Assembly: GCF_037126245.1 (NCBI RefSeq)
Contig: NZ_CP136925.1
Span: 372,001-436,000, forward strand
Source of the DNA: Mangrovimonas cancribranchiae
Lineage (GTDB): Bacteria > Bacteroidota > Bacteroidia > Flavobacteriales > Flavobacteriaceae
Direction: 5' to 3'
DNA: 64,000 bases
Positions 1 to 9,583 of this stretch are shown here, in pieces. Both the position numbers and the translations under genes were made by a program. Position 1 is the first letter of the stretch; every line of letters begins with the position of its first letter. The notes below the pieces were generated by a model that was given only the letters and a program-made list of their open reading frames with translations, was not told where the DNA came from and did not search any database.

Positions 1-1725
1 CCTATAAAAAAAGCCACGCTTGGATTAAAAAGGGCTATAGAGGTACAAACGATTGGGGAACAAAGCGATTTACTGCAACTAAGTATTAAAGGGGAGTCCC
101 GAGAACGCTCAGAAACCATTTTAAATAAGCTCATAGATATCTTTAACCAAGACGGTATAGAAGACCGTCAGTTGGTATCTAAACGCACCTTGGAGTTTAT
201 AGACGAACGTTTTGTGTTTTTAGCAGAAGAGTTAGATTCTATAGAAGTTAATAAGCAAGAGTTTAAGCAAGAGAATAATCTAATCTATTTGGAAGTAGAT
301 GCTCAATCGGGTATAGAGCAGCGTAGTCAATCGGATGCCGAAGCGTTTAAGATAGAAAATCAATTGGCTTTAGCAAAAGCCTTGCAGGAGGCCCTCGAAA
401 AACAAGATCAAACCGATTTGCTACCCGCAAATATAGGCTTACAGGACAATGGTATTAATGCCTTAATACAAGACTATAACACCATTGTGACTAACCTGAA
501 TAAAATAACGGTAAATGGAGGGCGTAACAACCCTACAGTTATTGCTTTAACAGATCAACTCGCTAATGTGCGTCGTAATATTACAAGTTCGGTAAATACG
601 TATATTTCACAATTAGAACTATCTAAATCTCAAATCAGATCGCGAAACCAACGTTTTGTAGGTCAAGTAGCCCAACTTCCTGAAAAAGAAAAACTGTTAC
701 GGGCTATAGAGCGTCAACAAAAAATAAAAGAGAGTTTATACCTGCTATTATTACAAAAGCGTGAGGAAGCCGCTATTAATTTAGCCATTACCGAACCATC
801 TATTAAAGTGGTAGAATACGCTTTAAGTGGCGAAGAGCCTATTGCGCCTAAGTCTAACATTATTTTAATGGGGGGCTTGTTATTAGGCTTGTTGTTACCG
901 TTTGGGGTTTTATATCTAAGGTTTATGTTAGATACCAAAGTGCATCAAAAGGAGGATATTACTAAGGTAAATAGCGAGACGCCTGTTATCGCAGAGATTC
1001 CAGATATGAAAAAAGAGGGCACAAAACTATTTACAAACCCTAACGATCGCTCCATGTTAGCCGAAGCTTTCAGGATTTTAGCGGCTAATGTAAATTACAG
1101 TTTGCCTTTAGATGAGGAGGCTTTAGGAAAGGTGATTTTTTGTACCTCGACTATTAAAGGCGAAGGAAAAACCTTTACCAGTTTAAACCTCTCTCTGGCT
1201 TTGTCTAGTATGAATAAAAAAGTCTTGCTAATTGGGGCCGATTTGCGTAATCCACAAATTCATACCATTGTTAAAGTGGATAAAGATCAAGTGGGGCTAT
1301 CTAATTATTTACACGACCCTACTATAGATTGGAAAACGTGTAAAACATCCCTTTTTAAAGCACATCCCAATCACCAGATCTTATTTTCTGGAAGCATTCC
1401 ACCAAACCCGCCAAGTTTATTAACCAATGGTCGTTTTGAACAGTTGTTAGACGACGCTAAAACAGCGTTTGATTATATAATTGTAGATACCGCACCAAGT
1501 ATTTTAGTAACTGATACCACGCTAATAGCACCTTTAGCAGATGCGACCTTATATATGGTACGTGCCGATGTGACTGAAAAAAGCTTATTGCAGTTCTCTA
1601 AAAACTTGGCAGAGACTAAAAAACTTAATAACATGTTGTATGTGTTAAATGGTGTAGGAGCAAGTAAAGCCTATGGGTATAGTTATAATTATGGGTATAA
1701 TTATGGGTATGGGCATGCCAAATAA
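1..1725 (+). CDS. Wzc-like polysaccharide chain-length regulator and tyrosine kinase (5' truncated)
   Basis: The reading frame is open from the first base, so the true start lies upstream. The visible part has a long coiled region, a GNVR-type segment before a membrane helix (about residues 285-310 of the visible protein), then a cytoplasmic P-loop kinase domain. That domain has a Walker A motif (KGEGKT), a Walker A' motif (LLIGADLRNP) and a Walker B motif (YIIVDTAPS). The C-terminus is a tyrosine cluster (YGYSYNYGYNYGYG), the usual autophosphorylation tail of BY-kinases. By family it controls capsule or exopolysaccharide chain length at the inner membrane. It probably ends a polysaccharide locus lying to the left; a terminator follows directly. 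Confidence 0.93.
   Translation, partial: PIKKATLGLKRAIEVQTIGEQSDLLQLSIKGESRERSETILNKLIDIFNQDGIEDRQLVSKRTLEFIDERFVFLAEELDSIEVNKQEFKQENNLIYLEVDAQSGIEQRSQSDAEAFKIENQLALAKALQEALEKQDQTDLLPANIGLQDNGINALIQDYNTIVTNLNKITVNGGRNNPTVIALTDQLANVRRNITSSVNTYISQLELSKSQIRSRNQRFVGQVAQLPEKEKLLRAIERQQKIKESLYLLLLQKREEAAINLAITEPSIKVVEYALSGEEPIAPKSNIILMGGLLLGLLLPFGVLYLRFMLDTKVHQKEDITKVNSETPVIAEIPDMKKEGTKLFTNPNDRSMLAEAFRILAANVNYSLPLDEEALGKVIFCTSTIKGEGKTFTSLNLSLALSSMNKKVLLIGADLRNPQIHTIVKVDKDQVGLSNYLHDPTIDWKTCKTSLFKAHPNHQILFSGSIPPNPPSLLTNGRFEQLLDDAKTAFDYIIVDTAPSILVTDTTLIAPLADATLYMVRADVTEKSLLQFSKNLAETKKLNNMLYVLNGVGASKAYGYSYNYGYNYGYGHAK
1684..1707 (+). repeat. 12-bp tandem duplication in the tyrosine tail
   Basis: Two exact copies of TATAATTATGGG lie in frame, each encoding Tyr-Asn-Tyr-Gly, within the C-terminal tyrosine cluster of the kinase. 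A 12-bp direct repeat can gain or lose units by slippage without breaking the frame. Confidence 0.9.
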
Positions 1726-1745
1726 TATAGATCTGTTATGATATA

Positions 1746-1780
1746 AAAAAGCCCCTAACGCATTCGCATAAGGGGCTTTT
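1746..1780 (+). terminator. Intrinsic terminator after the Wzc-like gene
   Basis: A stem of AAAAGCCCCT pairs with AGGGGCTTTT around a short loop, and T-rich sequence follows. It lies 20 bases after the stop codon and also faces the convergent gene's 3' end, so it may work in both directions. Confidence 0.85.
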
Positions 1781-1805
1781 ATTTTGTATTAAACGAGTAT
1801 GTTGT

Positions 1806-2366
1806 TTATAAACAGAACACGAATTGTACGTGATGTTGAAAGTGGCTGCTATCTGCTGAGTTTTTGTCTAAAGCAAATTTAGCGATACTTTGTATTTTAA
1901 TACCAAAGCTATGATCTGAATTTAACCAAGCAATCGCTCCAGCACCTGCATTTAACGAAAAGTTAGTTTCCTGAATGACAAATAGCCCAGGCCCTGCACT
2001 AACAAATATATCTAACCAAGAACGGTGATCCCAGAATAAATCACGTCCAATATGGTAATTGGCGTGTATATCTGTAGCAAAATAGGTTTCATCTTGAGGC
2101 GTGCCTCTACCATCAACCTTATCTCCAGCATTAAAGCCATTTAGCGATAGAGTGAGGTCTGCCGAAAAGGCGTCAGAAATAAGCTTGTTAGCAGTTGCAG
2201 AAATAGGGTGTTTAAACGCCCAGTCGTCAGGGCTGTTGTATGGAGATTGCGAACCAATATTGTTAATAAGGTTGGTACCTAAACTAAAACTCCAATCGTC
2301 TGCTTGGTGTTGCGAAAAACTCATAAGGCTAACGCTTAAAAAAAGAATAAGGCAAAAGTGTTTCAT
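1806..2366 (-). CDS. Small outer-membrane beta-barrel-like protein, function unknown
   Basis: This 186-residue protein has a signal peptide (hydrophobic residues 4-17, cleavage near SFSQ). The rest alternates polar and hydrophobic residues and ends in a terminal aromatic-rich strand (VQFVFCL). That pattern fits a small 8-stranded outer-membrane barrel. I do not recognise a specific family. It is a single gene, with a TAnnTTTG-type promoter box about 36 bases upstream of the start. It converges on the kinase gene. The export and barrel assignments are inferences from composition. Confidence 0.6.
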   Translation of the reverse strand: MKHFCLILFLSVSLMSFSQHQADDWSFSLGTNLINNIGSQSPYNSPDDWAFKHPISATANKLISDAFSADLTLSLNGFNAGDKVDGRGTPQDETYFATDIHANYHIGRDLFWDHRSWLDIFVSAGPGLFVIQETNFSLNAGAGAIAWLNSDHSFGIKIQSIAKFALDKNSADSSHFQHHVQFVFCL

Positions 2367-2401
2367 TGTAAATTGATTATAGGGTTATCGTGTTTAAAAA
2401 T

Positions 2402-2409
2402 CAAATATA
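2402..2409 (-). promoter_or_regulatory. Promoter -7 box (TATATTTG)
   Basis: On the minus strand this reads TATATTTG, matching the Bacteroidota consensus TAnnTTTG, 35 bases upstream of the beta-barrel protein start. No clear -33 TTTG is visible. Confidence 0.5.
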
Positions 2410-2469
2410 ATATAATTTGTTAAAGATGTATACCTAGAAGCTATAAGATGTACTCATTTTAAGAATCTC

Positions 2470-3138
2470 TTAATTTGAGGCTAGTATGAGTTGTTTTAAA
2501 TTAGTAATTGTGTCTTGTGGGGTAGCACTTTTAAAAATATAACTGCCAGCGACTAATACATCGGCACCAGCATCGACTAACGCCTTGGCGTTTTTGTTGG
2601 TTACCCCACCATCAATTTCTATTTGTGTGGAAGCGCCTTTTTTATCAATAAGGGCTTTTAGCTGTGTGATTTTGTTATAGGTGTTTTCAATAAATTGTTG
2701 CCCACCAAAACCAGGGTTGACACTCATGATACAAACCAAATCAATATCGGTAATCGTATCTTCTAATAGCGCTACATTTGTGTGCGGATTTATAGCTACA
2801 CCAGCTTTCATGCCTTCGGCTTTTATAGCTTGAAGGGTGCGGTGTAAATGTGTACAAGCTTCGTAGTGTACAGTAAGGATATTGCTCCCTAATTCGGCAA
2901 ATGTTTTTATGTAGCGATCGGGATCGACAATCATTAAATGCACATCAATGGTTTTATGGGCGTGTTTTGAAATGGCTTTTAAAACAGGCATACCAAAAGA
3001 AATGTTCGGCACGAAAACGCCGTCCATAATATCAATATGAAACCAATCGGCTTCACTTTGGTTAACCATGTCGATGTCGCGTTGCAGGTTCGCAAAATCT
3101 GCTGCAAGAATGGATGGGGCTATTAATTTAGACTTCAT
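2470..3138 (-). CDS. rpe: Ribulose-phosphate 3-epimerase
   Basis: The product is a 222-residue TIM barrel that interconverts ribulose 5-phosphate and xylulose 5-phosphate in the pentose phosphate pathway. The family metal and catalytic residues are visible: His34 and Asp36 in HIDIMDG, His67 in DVHLMI, and the Asp of IEIDGGV. The phosphate-binding VAGSYIF segment is near the C-terminus. An in-frame ATG seven codons upstream exists, but the best promoter box (3157-3164) would start transcription near 3151. That leaves only the ATG at 3138 on the message and matches the usual family N-terminus (KLIAPSIL). It lies downstream of rpoD, separated from it by a terminator. Confidence 0.96.
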   Translation of the reverse strand: MKSKLIAPSILAADFANLQRDIDMVNQSEADWFHIDIMDGVFVPNISFGMPVLKAISKHAHKTIDVHLMIVDPDRYIKTFAELGSNILTVHYEACTHLHRTLQAIKAEGMKAGVAINPHTNVALLEDTITDIDLVCIMSVNPGFGGQQFIENTYNKITQLKALIDKKGASTQIEIDGGVTNKNAKALVDAGADVLVAGSYIFKSATPQDTITNLKQLILASN

Positions 3139-3156
3139 GAGTTGTGTTGTTTTTTG

Positions 3157-3164
3157 CAAAAATA
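3157..3164 (-). promoter_or_regulatory. Promoter -7 box for rpe
   Basis: The minus strand reads TATTTTTG (consensus TAnnTTTG), 18 bases before the chosen rpe start. Its position argues against the alternative upstream ATG at 3159, which would lie before the expected transcription start. Confidence 0.55.
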
Positions 3165-3168
3165 GCGT

Positions 3169-3204
3169 AAAAAAATGAACCCTCGGTCATCACTCCGAGG
3201 GTTC
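3169..3204 (-). terminator. Intrinsic terminator of rpoD
   Basis: A perfect 10-bp stem (GAACCCTCGG with CCGAGGGTTC, 3177-3204) has an 8-base loop. On the minus strand it is followed by ATTTTTTT. It lies 75 bases beyond the rpoD stop and insulates rpe. Confidence 0.9.
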
Positions 3205-3279
3205 TTTCATCAATCAAAAAACGAACAGTTATGTTTTGTAACTGTTGTGCTTGTAATATAAGGTTATTTTTTAAAAATC

Positions 3280-4143
3280 CTAACCTAAGTACGTTTTTAA
3301 TATTTTACTTCTTGAGGTGTGTTTTAAACGTCTAATAGCTTTTTCCTTAATTTGACGGACACGTTCACGTGTTAAATCAAAAGTTTCTCCTATTTCTTCT
3401 AGAGTCATTGGGTGTTGATTTCCTAAGCCAAAATACAGACGAATCACATCGGCTTCACGTGGTGTAAGGGTTTCTAAGGCACGTTCAATTTCTGTACGAA
3501 GCGACTCGTGTAATAACTCTTTATCTGGATTTGGCGATTCACCACTATTTAATACATCGTAAAGGTTTGAATCTTCCCCTTCAACAAGCGGTGCATCCAT
3601 ACTTACATGGCGTCCCGAGTTTTTCATAGACTCTTTAACATCGTTAATAGTCATGTCAAGTTCCTTAGCAATTTCTTCGGGACTTGGTGGGCGTTCATGC
3701 GACTGTTCTAAAAACGCAAAGGTTTTGTTTATTTTGTTTATAGAGCCAATTTTGTTTAGGGGTAAACGTACAATACGCGATTGCTCGGCTAAGGCTTGTA
3801 AAATAGATTGACGAATCCACCAAACGGCATACGATATAAATTTAAATCCACGTGTTTCATCGAAACGTTGGGCCGCTTTAATTAGTCCTAAGTTACCTTC
3901 GTTAATTAAATCGGGTAGCGTAAGCCCTTGGTTTTGGTATTGCTTTGCAACAGATACTACGAAACGCAAGTTAGCTTTGGTTAATTTTTCTAAAGCGATT
4001 TGGTCGCCAGCTTTAATGCGTTGTGCTAATTCCACCTCTTCATCGGCAGTAATTAGGTCAACTTTCCCTATTTCTTGTAAATACTTGTCTAAAGAAGCTG
4101 TTTCTCTGTTAGTAACCTGCTTCGTAATTTTAAGTTGTCTCAT
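3280..4143 (-). CDS. rpoD: Primary RNA polymerase sigma factor RpoD/SigA
   Basis: This is the 287-residue housekeeping sigma-70. Region 1.2 starts near residue 15 ([11 protein letters not shown]), region 2 has the core-binding and melting signature ([18 protein letters not shown], then [10 protein letters not shown]), and regions 3 and 4 follow. Region 4 ends in a helix-turn-helix ([19 protein letters not shown]). It lacks the long region 1.1 and non-conserved insert of proteobacterial RpoD, as is normal for Bacteroidota. This factor recognises TTTG/TAnnTTTG promoters, matching the boxes found across this window. It is a single-gene unit with its own terminator. Confidence 0.98.
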   Translation of the reverse strand: MRQLKITKQVTNRETASLDKYLQEIGKVDLITADEEVELAQRIKAGDQIALEKLTKANLRFVVSVAKQYQNQGLTLPDLINEGNLGLIKAAQRFDETRGFKFISYAVWWIRQSILQALAEQSRIVRLPLNKIGSINKINKTFAFLEQSHERPPSPEEIAKELDMTINDVKESMKNSGRHVSMDAPLVEGEDSNLYDVLNSGESPNPDKELLHESLRTEIERALETLTPREADVIRLYFGLGNQHPMTLEEIGETFDLTRERVRQIKEKAIRRLKHTSRSKILKTYLG

Positions 4144-4228
4144 TTAAATAAAAGATCCTATAAAAAAGTTATATAATGGTGTACTTATAGTTATACGTAA
4201 TAAGCTACGTAAATGTTACAAAACAGCT

Positions 4229-4260
4229 AAAAAAAAAGCTGCAATATTACATTGCAGCTT
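4229..4260 (-). terminator. Intrinsic terminator of the proCBA operon
   Basis: AAGCTGCAAT (4236-4245) pairs with ATTGCAGCTT (4251-4260) around ATTAC. The minus strand then runs into seven or more Ts. It lies 12 bases past the proA stop. Confidence 0.92.
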
Positions 4261-4271
4261 GTTGTGCGTTC

Positions 4272-5471
4272 TTAAACTCTCACGTGGCCATCGCCAAATA
4301 CATAGTATTTGTTGGTGACTAATTGTTTTAGTCCTAATGGTCCACGATGGTGTAATTTATCGGTGCTAATAGCGAGTTCGGCTCCAACACCCATTTGCCC
4401 ACCATCTGTAAATCGGGTAGAGGCATTATGGTACACCGCAGCACTATCTATTTGTTCCATAAATAGGGCGGCTGTGTCTTTGTTTTCGGTAATAATGGCT
4501 GCAGAGTGGCCACCCGAATATTTGTTAATCATAGTAATCGCCTCGTCTGTTGACGCCACTTCGGCAAGCACAATTTTTAAGGCTAAAAATTCTTCATACC
4601 AAGTGTCTTCATTGTCAATAGTGGTTTCATTAGGTAATACTTTGGCTACGTTATCATCGGTTACAATAGTTACATTTACGCCCTGTAATACCTTTTGAAG
4701 GTCTTTTAATTTGTCCTCGTAATTAGGGATGTTTTTATTAATTAAAACCTTATCTAACGCATTACAGCCTGAGATTTTATCGGTTTTAGCATTTACGATT
4801 ACTTTAACAGCTTTTTCCCAATCGGCATCCTCTGACACATATAGAAAGTTATTACCACGGCCACTTATAAGAACAGCACAAGAGGCGTGGTCTTTAACAA
4901 ACTTAATTAAGCGTTCGCCACCACGAGGTACAATTAAATCAAGCGGTTCTGATGGATTTCTTAAGAACTCTTGTGTTTCTTCGCGTTTTAAGTGCAATAG
5001 TCTAATCCAGTCTTTAGAAAGTCCATTGCTTTCTAGGGCTTCATGCCAGCATTGTTCTAAAATTAAGTTGCTATTAATGGCCTCTTTACCGCCTTTTAAT
5101 AAAATTTTATTGTTGGCTTTAAAGGCTAACACTGCCGCTTCGATGGTCACATCTGGTCTAGATTCGTAAATAATTAAAATCGTACCAAACGGTGCCGTTT
5201 TGTTGGTGATTTGTAGTCCGCTATCCAAGGTCATGTCCGAGATAGTTTGTCCTACGGGATCGTCTTGTGCCATGACTTCGCGTACGGCTTGAATCATGCC
5301 ATCAACTTTTGCCTCGTTAACAACCAATCGGTCATACAAAGCTTGATCGTCTCGATTAAACGCATCGAGATCTTTTTTGTTGGCGGCGATAATATTTTGG
5401 CGTTCTCTATCCAAGATGGTAATCATGGATTGAAGCACGTTGTTTTTTATGTCTGAACTTAAAAGTTTCAT
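4272..5471 (-). CDS. proA: Glutamate-5-semialdehyde dehydrogenase (gamma-glutamyl phosphate reductase)
   Basis: This 399-residue NADPH-dependent enzyme reduces gamma-glutamyl phosphate to glutamate 5-semialdehyde, the second step of proline synthesis. It belongs to the aldehyde dehydrogenase superfamily. The catalytic Cys sits in KISGCNALDK, and the conserved RGGERLIKFV and GPLGLKQLVT blocks are present. It is the last gene of the leftward proC-proB-proA operon, 17 bases after proB. A strong terminator follows. Length is slightly below the E. coli enzyme (417). Confidence 0.97.
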   Translation of the reverse strand: MKLLSSDIKNNVLQSMITILDRERQNIIAANKKDLDAFNRDDQALYDRLVVNEAKVDGMIQAVREVMAQDDPVGQTISDMTLDSGLQITNKTAPFGTILIIYESRPDVTIEAAVLAFKANNKILLKGGKEAINSNLILEQCWHEALESNGLSKDWIRLLHLKREETQEFLRNPSEPLDLIVPRGGERLIKFVKDHASCAVLISGRGNNFLYVSEDADWEKAVKVIVNAKTDKISGCNALDKVLINKNIPNYEDKLKDLQKVLQGVNVTIVTDDNVAKVLPNETTIDNEDTWYEEFLALKIVLAEVASTDEAITMINKYSGGHSAAIITENKDTAALFMEQIDSAAVYHNASTRFTDGGQMGVGAELAISTDKLHHRGPLGLKQLVTNKYYVFGDGHVRV

Positions 5472-5488
5472 AATGTGTGTTGTGTTTT

Positions 5489-6265
5489 TTAGTGAATAAA
5501 TTTTGTGCCGACTTCTTTGTCGTCAATAATGTCTACAATAACATTTTCACGTTTTCCGTTGGCAATGTAAGTTGGGATGTCTTTTTTGGCAGTGCCTTTG
5601 GCAATTTTTAATTTAGAGGCCATACCACCACGCCCTTCGCCTTCTTTTTTATTAGAGGCTTTAACGTATTTTTCAACATTTTCATCAACTTTAACTTCGT
5701 CAAGTTTTTTAGAGCTATCGTCGTCTGGGTGTCCTGTATAAAGTCCATCGGTATCTGATAATATAATCAATCTATCAGCATCAAGCAACTCGGCAACTAG
5801 GCTAGCAAGTTCGTCATTATCAGAAAACATAGACATGGTTAATGATACGGCATCGTCTTCATTGGCAATAGGAATAACGCCTTCCGATAGTAAGCCTTCG
5901 TAACAATTCACCATGTTTTGACGGTGTTTGCCTGGATCGAAATCTCGTTTTGTGGCTAATACTTGAGCGCAACGCATACCATAATCGTGAAAGATGCTAT
6001 AATAGTGTCGCATCATTCTTGGTTGTCCAATGGCCGAATAGACTTGGCGTCTAACAGATTTGTCTTTTATTTTAGTTTTTCCTAAAACTTCTTTTCCGGC
6101 AATAGCCGATCCTGAAGATACGAGGATAACCATGATGTCGCGTTCGTACAACACAGCAATTTGCCTTACCAGTTCTCGTAATACAGGGCCTAATATTCTA
6201 TTGTCTTTGTTGGTTAACACATTGGTGCCCACTTTTACAACAATGCGTTTTATATCGTCTTTCAT
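5489..6265 (-). CDS. proB: Glutamate 5-kinase, short form without PUA domain
   Basis: This 258-residue amino acid kinase phosphorylates glutamate to gamma-glutamyl phosphate, committing it to proline synthesis. The N-terminal VVKVGTNVL, the glycine loop VSSGSAIAGK, the glutamate-binding NEDDAVS and DNDELAS segments and the nucleotide-site SDTDGLY are all present. E. coli ProB has about 367 residues because it carries a C-terminal PUA domain; this protein stops after the kinase domain. It lies between proC (1 base upstream) and proA, so the three are almost certainly one message. Confidence 0.96.
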   Translation of the reverse strand: MKDDIKRIVVKVGTNVLTNKDNRILGPVLRELVRQIAVLYERDIMVILVSSGSAIAGKEVLGKTKIKDKSVRRQVYSAIGQPRMMRHYYSIFHDYGMRCAQVLATKRDFDPGKHRQNMVNCYEGLLSEGVIPIANEDDAVSLTMSMFSDNDELASLVAELLDADRLIILSDTDGLYTGHPDDDSSKKLDEVKVDENVEKYVKASNKKEGEGRGGMASKLKIAKGTAKKDIPTYIANGKRENVIVDIIDDKEVGTKFIH

Positions 6266-6266
6266 G

Positions 6267-7073
6267 TTATTTGTCGTTTCCTAGTTCTACAGCGCGATCA
6301 AAAGCGGCATAAGCGGCTTCTTGAATGCGTTGTTTTACATTATTGTCTTCCATAGAGTCTATCGCAGCTTGTGTGGTGCCGCCTTTAGAAGCTACACGGT
6401 CAATCCATGTTTCTGGGGAAATATTAGATTGATTAAATAACTCGATAGCACCTTCAAAGGTGTTGCTAACAAGTACTTTAGAATCGTAGTCTGAGAAGCC
6501 CATTTTCTGTGCGGCTTCTAACATAGATTGCATAAAGTAAAATACGTAGGCTGGCCCACTACCTGAAATTCCTGTAGAGGCGTCGATGTATTTTTCGGTG
6601 TCTACATGAATAGAGGTTCCTGTGGTGTCTAGTAAATTTCTTACCATAAGAAGTTCTACTCTAGATACAGCTTTAGACTCGGTATATGAGGTGACACCTT
6701 TACCTACTTTTGCCGGTAGGTTAGGCATGGTTCTAATGACTTTTTTTGCACCTAATTGCTCTTGTATGGTATCGATAGTTACACCGGCCATTAAAGATAC
6801 AAAAATTTGTTGTTGGTTTATCATAGGTTTCATGTCTTCAAACAAGCTTTCACTATGATAAGGCTTTACAGCTATAAAAACGATATCAGCTTTAGGAAGG
6901 CAGTCTTCCAAGCTTTCGTAAACGTCAAAATTGGGGTTTTCTCTAAGTGTTGAAATTTTCTTTGGATCAGTATCATATATTTTTAGGTTGTGTTTTCCTA
7001 AAAGTGGTGATTGCGACATTCCTTCGGAATATGTTAATCCCATATTTCCTGCTCCAATTACAAGTACTTTCAT
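6267..7073 (-). CDS. proC: Pyrroline-5-carboxylate reductase
   Basis: This 268-residue enzyme reduces pyrroline-5-carboxylate to L-proline using NAD(P)H, the last biosynthetic step. The N-terminal Rossmann motif is VLVIGAGNMG. The helical dimerisation domain holds the signature SGSGPAYVFYFMQSM, and the C-terminal GGTTQAAI matches the family. It is the first gene of the leftward proC-proB-proA operon, with only one base between its stop and the proB start. No clear promoter box is visible in the AT-rich leader upstream. Confidence 0.97.
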   Translation of the reverse strand: MKVLVIGAGNMGLTYSEGMSQSPLLGKHNLKIYDTDPKKISTLRENPNFDVYESLEDCLPKADIVFIAVKPYHSESLFEDMKPMINQQQIFVSLMAGVTIDTIQEQLGAKKVIRTMPNLPAKVGKGVTSYTESKAVSRVELLMVRNLLDTTGTSIHVDTEKYIDASTGISGSGPAYVFYFMQSMLEAAQKMGFSDYDSKVLVSNTFEGAIELFNQSNISPETWIDRVASKGGTTQAAIDSMEDNNVKQRIQEAAYAAFDRAVELGNDK

Positions 7074-7298
7074 GTTTTGTTTTTAAAATATTGATTTTCA
7101 ATGTTATTTGCTATATAAGCCACAAGGATTATGCGATAGTGCCAAATAGTAGCATGGATTTGAAAAATTATGATATTGAAATGTTTTTCCTGTATATTGT
7201 AAGAGGTTGGAATGTAAACCGTGATTTTCTTGAAGAATGTTAAATTCTAACGTTGCTAAAAACTGTCATTATGTCGGTGACAAAACAGGGGTGTGCAT

Positions 7299-7331
7299 AA
7301 AAAAAGCCTTAACAGATTTGTTAAGGCTTTT
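7299..7331 (-). terminator. Intrinsic terminator of pnp
   Basis: AAAAGCCTTAACA (7302-7314) pairs perfectly with TGTTAAGGCTTTT (7319-7331) around GATT. The minus strand continues as T residues. It lies 25 bases past the pnp stop. The roughly 225 bases between this hairpin and proC hold nothing I can support. Confidence 0.93.
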
Positions 7332-7355
7332 ATGAGTATATAGTAAAGAGATAAA

Positions 7356-9542
7356 CTATTCTTTATCTTTCTTGTGATCTTTATGACCGCCTTTATGATT
7401 TCCTTTAGGTTTGCTTTGGTAACCTTCAGGTTTAGGTAATAAGGCTTTTCTTGAGATTTTCTCACGTTTTGTTCTTGGGTCAAAACCAAAATACTTCACG
7501 TCTACAAGATCACCTAGGTTCATCACATCGGTTACGTTGTTTGTACGTTCCCAAGCCATTTCAGAAATATGTAATAACTGCTCGTTTCCAGGCGCATCAA
7601 CAAATTCTAATACGGCACCAAAATCAAGGATTTTAACTACCTTCATTTCGTACACGCTACCTTTTTCAGGTTTAAATGTCATGGCCTCAATTTTAGCTAA
7701 AACAGCATCGATACCTTCTTGACTTGTTCCTAAAATTTCAACAACTCCTGTTTCGTTTTCTTCATCTTCGTTAATAACGATAGTCGTTTCGGTGTTTTTT
7801 TGTAGCTCTTGAATGTTTTTACCACCAGGGCCAATAAACGCACCAATTAAATCGCCAGGAATGGTTGTCGTCACCATTTTAGGAGCGTGTGATTTAACTG
7901 AGGTGTTAGGTGTTTCAATAGTATCTGTTAATTTACCTAGGATATGCATACGACCATCGCGCGCTTGTTTTAAAGCTTTTACTAAAATTTCGTAGCTAAG
8001 GCCTTTAATTTTAATATCCATTTGGCAAGCTGTAATACCATCGGCAGTACCGGTAACTTTAAAGTCCATATCACCTAAATGATCTTCATCACCAAGAATA
8101 TCGCTTAATACCGCATAACGTTCGCCGTCGGAAATTAATCCCATAGCAATACCAGAGACAGGTTTTTTAAGTTGCACACCAGCATCCATTAAGGCCATTG
8201 TACCCGCACAAACGGTAGCCATAGATGATGATCCGTTACTTTCTAAAACTTCTGATACGACTCTTACAGTGTAAGGGCAATCGGCTGGAACCATTTTCTT
8301 TAACGCACGTTGTGCTAAGTTACCATGACCAACTTCACGACGCGAAGTCCCTCTAATTGGTCTCGCTTCTCCAGTTGAAAATGGTGGGAAATTATAGTGT
8401 AAATAAAAGGTCTCTTCGCCTTGGTAGGTTGGTAAATCAATCACGTTAGCTTCTCTAGAGGTTCCTAAGGTTACAGTCGCTAAAGCTTGCGTTTCGCCTC
8501 TTGTAAAAATAGATGATCCGTGTGTTGAAGGTAAGTAATCTACTTCACACCAAATTGGGCGAATATCGGTTGTTTTACGACCATCTAAACGAATGCCTTC
8601 GTCTAATGTTAAGTTTCTTACCGCTTCTTTATGGGCTTTTCCAAAGTATTTAGAAATTAATTTACCGTAAGCTTCTTGTTCTTCTTCGGTAAATAAGGCT
8701 TTAACTTCGTCTTTAACTTCGCTAAATGCTAAGCCGCGTTCTTGCTTAGAGGATCCTGCCTTGGCAATATCGTAGCATTTTTGGTAAGCAGCGTCGTAAA
8801 CTTTTTTCTCGATAGTTTCGTATTCTACTTCTGGTTCGTATTCACGAGTTTCTTTTTTACCAAAGGCTTCAGCTAATTTTACTTGCGCAGCGCATTGTAC
8901 TTTAATGGCTTCGTGAGCAAATTTGATAGCATCGGCCATTTCTTCTTCCGAAATTTCATCCATTTCACCTTCAACCATCATCACAGAATCGGCAGAAGCT
9001 CCTACCATCATATCGATATCGGCTTCGTCTAATTGTGCACGACTAGGGTTAATAATGAATTCACCATTTACACGTGCTACGCGAACTTCAGAAATTGGTG
9101 TTTCAAAAGGAATATCGCTTAATTGAATAGCTGTAGAAGCAGCTAATCCCGCTAAAGCATCTGGCATTACATTTTCGTCGTGAGACATTAATTGAATCAT
9201 GACTTGTGTCTCGGAGTGATAGTCTTTTGGAAATAACGGGCGTAGTACTCTGTCTACTAAACGCATGGTTAATACTTCGTCGTCGCTAGGTCTGGCTTCA
9301 CGTTTAAAAAATCCGCCAGGATAGCGTCCTGCAGCAGCAAATTTTTCACGGTAATCTACTGTTAAAGGTAAAAAATCGACATCTGCAGCGGTGTAGTTAG
9401 ACACGACTGTACAAAGCAACATGGCGTTACCCATTTGCACAACAACCGAACCATGGGCTTGTTTAGCCAATTTTCCGGTTTCGATAGAAATTTCTCTTCC
9501 ATCGTCGAGGGTTATCACCTCTTTAAAAGTTTGTGGAATCAT
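7356..9542 (-). CDS. pnp: Polyribonucleotide nucleotidyltransferase (PNPase)
   Basis: This 728-residue phosphorolytic 3'-5' exoribonuclease is central to mRNA decay. In order it has an N-terminal RNase PH-like domain, a helical linker, a second catalytic RNase PH domain (with [20 protein letters not shown]), a KH domain ([14 protein letters not shown]) and an S1 domain. It ends in a basic Lys/His/Gly-rich tail (about the last 25 residues). It follows rpsO, the classic rpsO-pnp pair. The 176-base gap contains a terminator-like hairpin after rpsO and a long stem-loop in the pnp leader, so attenuation or autoregulation is plausible. Confidence 0.98.
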   Translation of the reverse strand: MIPQTFKEVITLDDGREISIETGKLAKQAHGSVVVQMGNAMLLCTVVSNYTAADVDFLPLTVDYREKFAAAGRYPGGFFKREARPSDDEVLTMRLVDRVLRPLFPKDYHSETQVMIQLMSHDENVMPDALAGLAASTAIQLSDIPFETPISEVRVARVNGEFIINPSRAQLDEADIDMMVGASADSVMMVEGEMDEISEEEMADAIKFAHEAIKVQCAAQVKLAEAFGKKETREYEPEVEYETIEKKVYDAAYQKCYDIAKAGSSKQERGLAFSEVKDEVKALFTEEEQEAYGKLISKYFGKAHKEAVRNLTLDEGIRLDGRKTTDIRPIWCEVDYLPSTHGSSIFTRGETQALATVTLGTSREANVIDLPTYQGEETFYLHYNFPPFSTGEARPIRGTSRREVGHGNLAQRALKKMVPADCPYTVRVVSEVLESNGSSSMATVCAGTMALMDAGVQLKKPVSGIAMGLISDGERYAVLSDILGDEDHLGDMDFKVTGTADGITACQMDIKIKGLSYEILVKALKQARDGRMHILGKLTDTIETPNTSVKSHAPKMVTTTIPGDLIGAFIGPGGKNIQELQKNTETTIVINEDEENETGVVEILGTSQEGIDAVLAKIEAMTFKPEKGSVYEMKVVKILDFGAVLEFVDAPGNEQLLHISEMAWERTNNVTDVMNLGDLVDVKYFGFDPRTKREKISRKALLPKPEGYQSKPKGNHKGGHKDHKKDKE

Positions 9543-9583
9543 AAAATTATTAATTCTTATTCAGGCTAAATGTTAGTCTGAAC

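Noticed and set aside
4309-5169. Open frames on the plus strand (129 and 146 codons) opposite proA
   Set aside because: They are antisense to a perfectly conserved proA, have odd composition rich in Ser, Cys and Thr, and show no family-like motif.
6947-7243. 98-codon plus-strand frame running from proC into the gap before pnp
   Set aside because: Half lies antisense to proC and the remainder is AT-rich intergenic sequence; no family resemblance.
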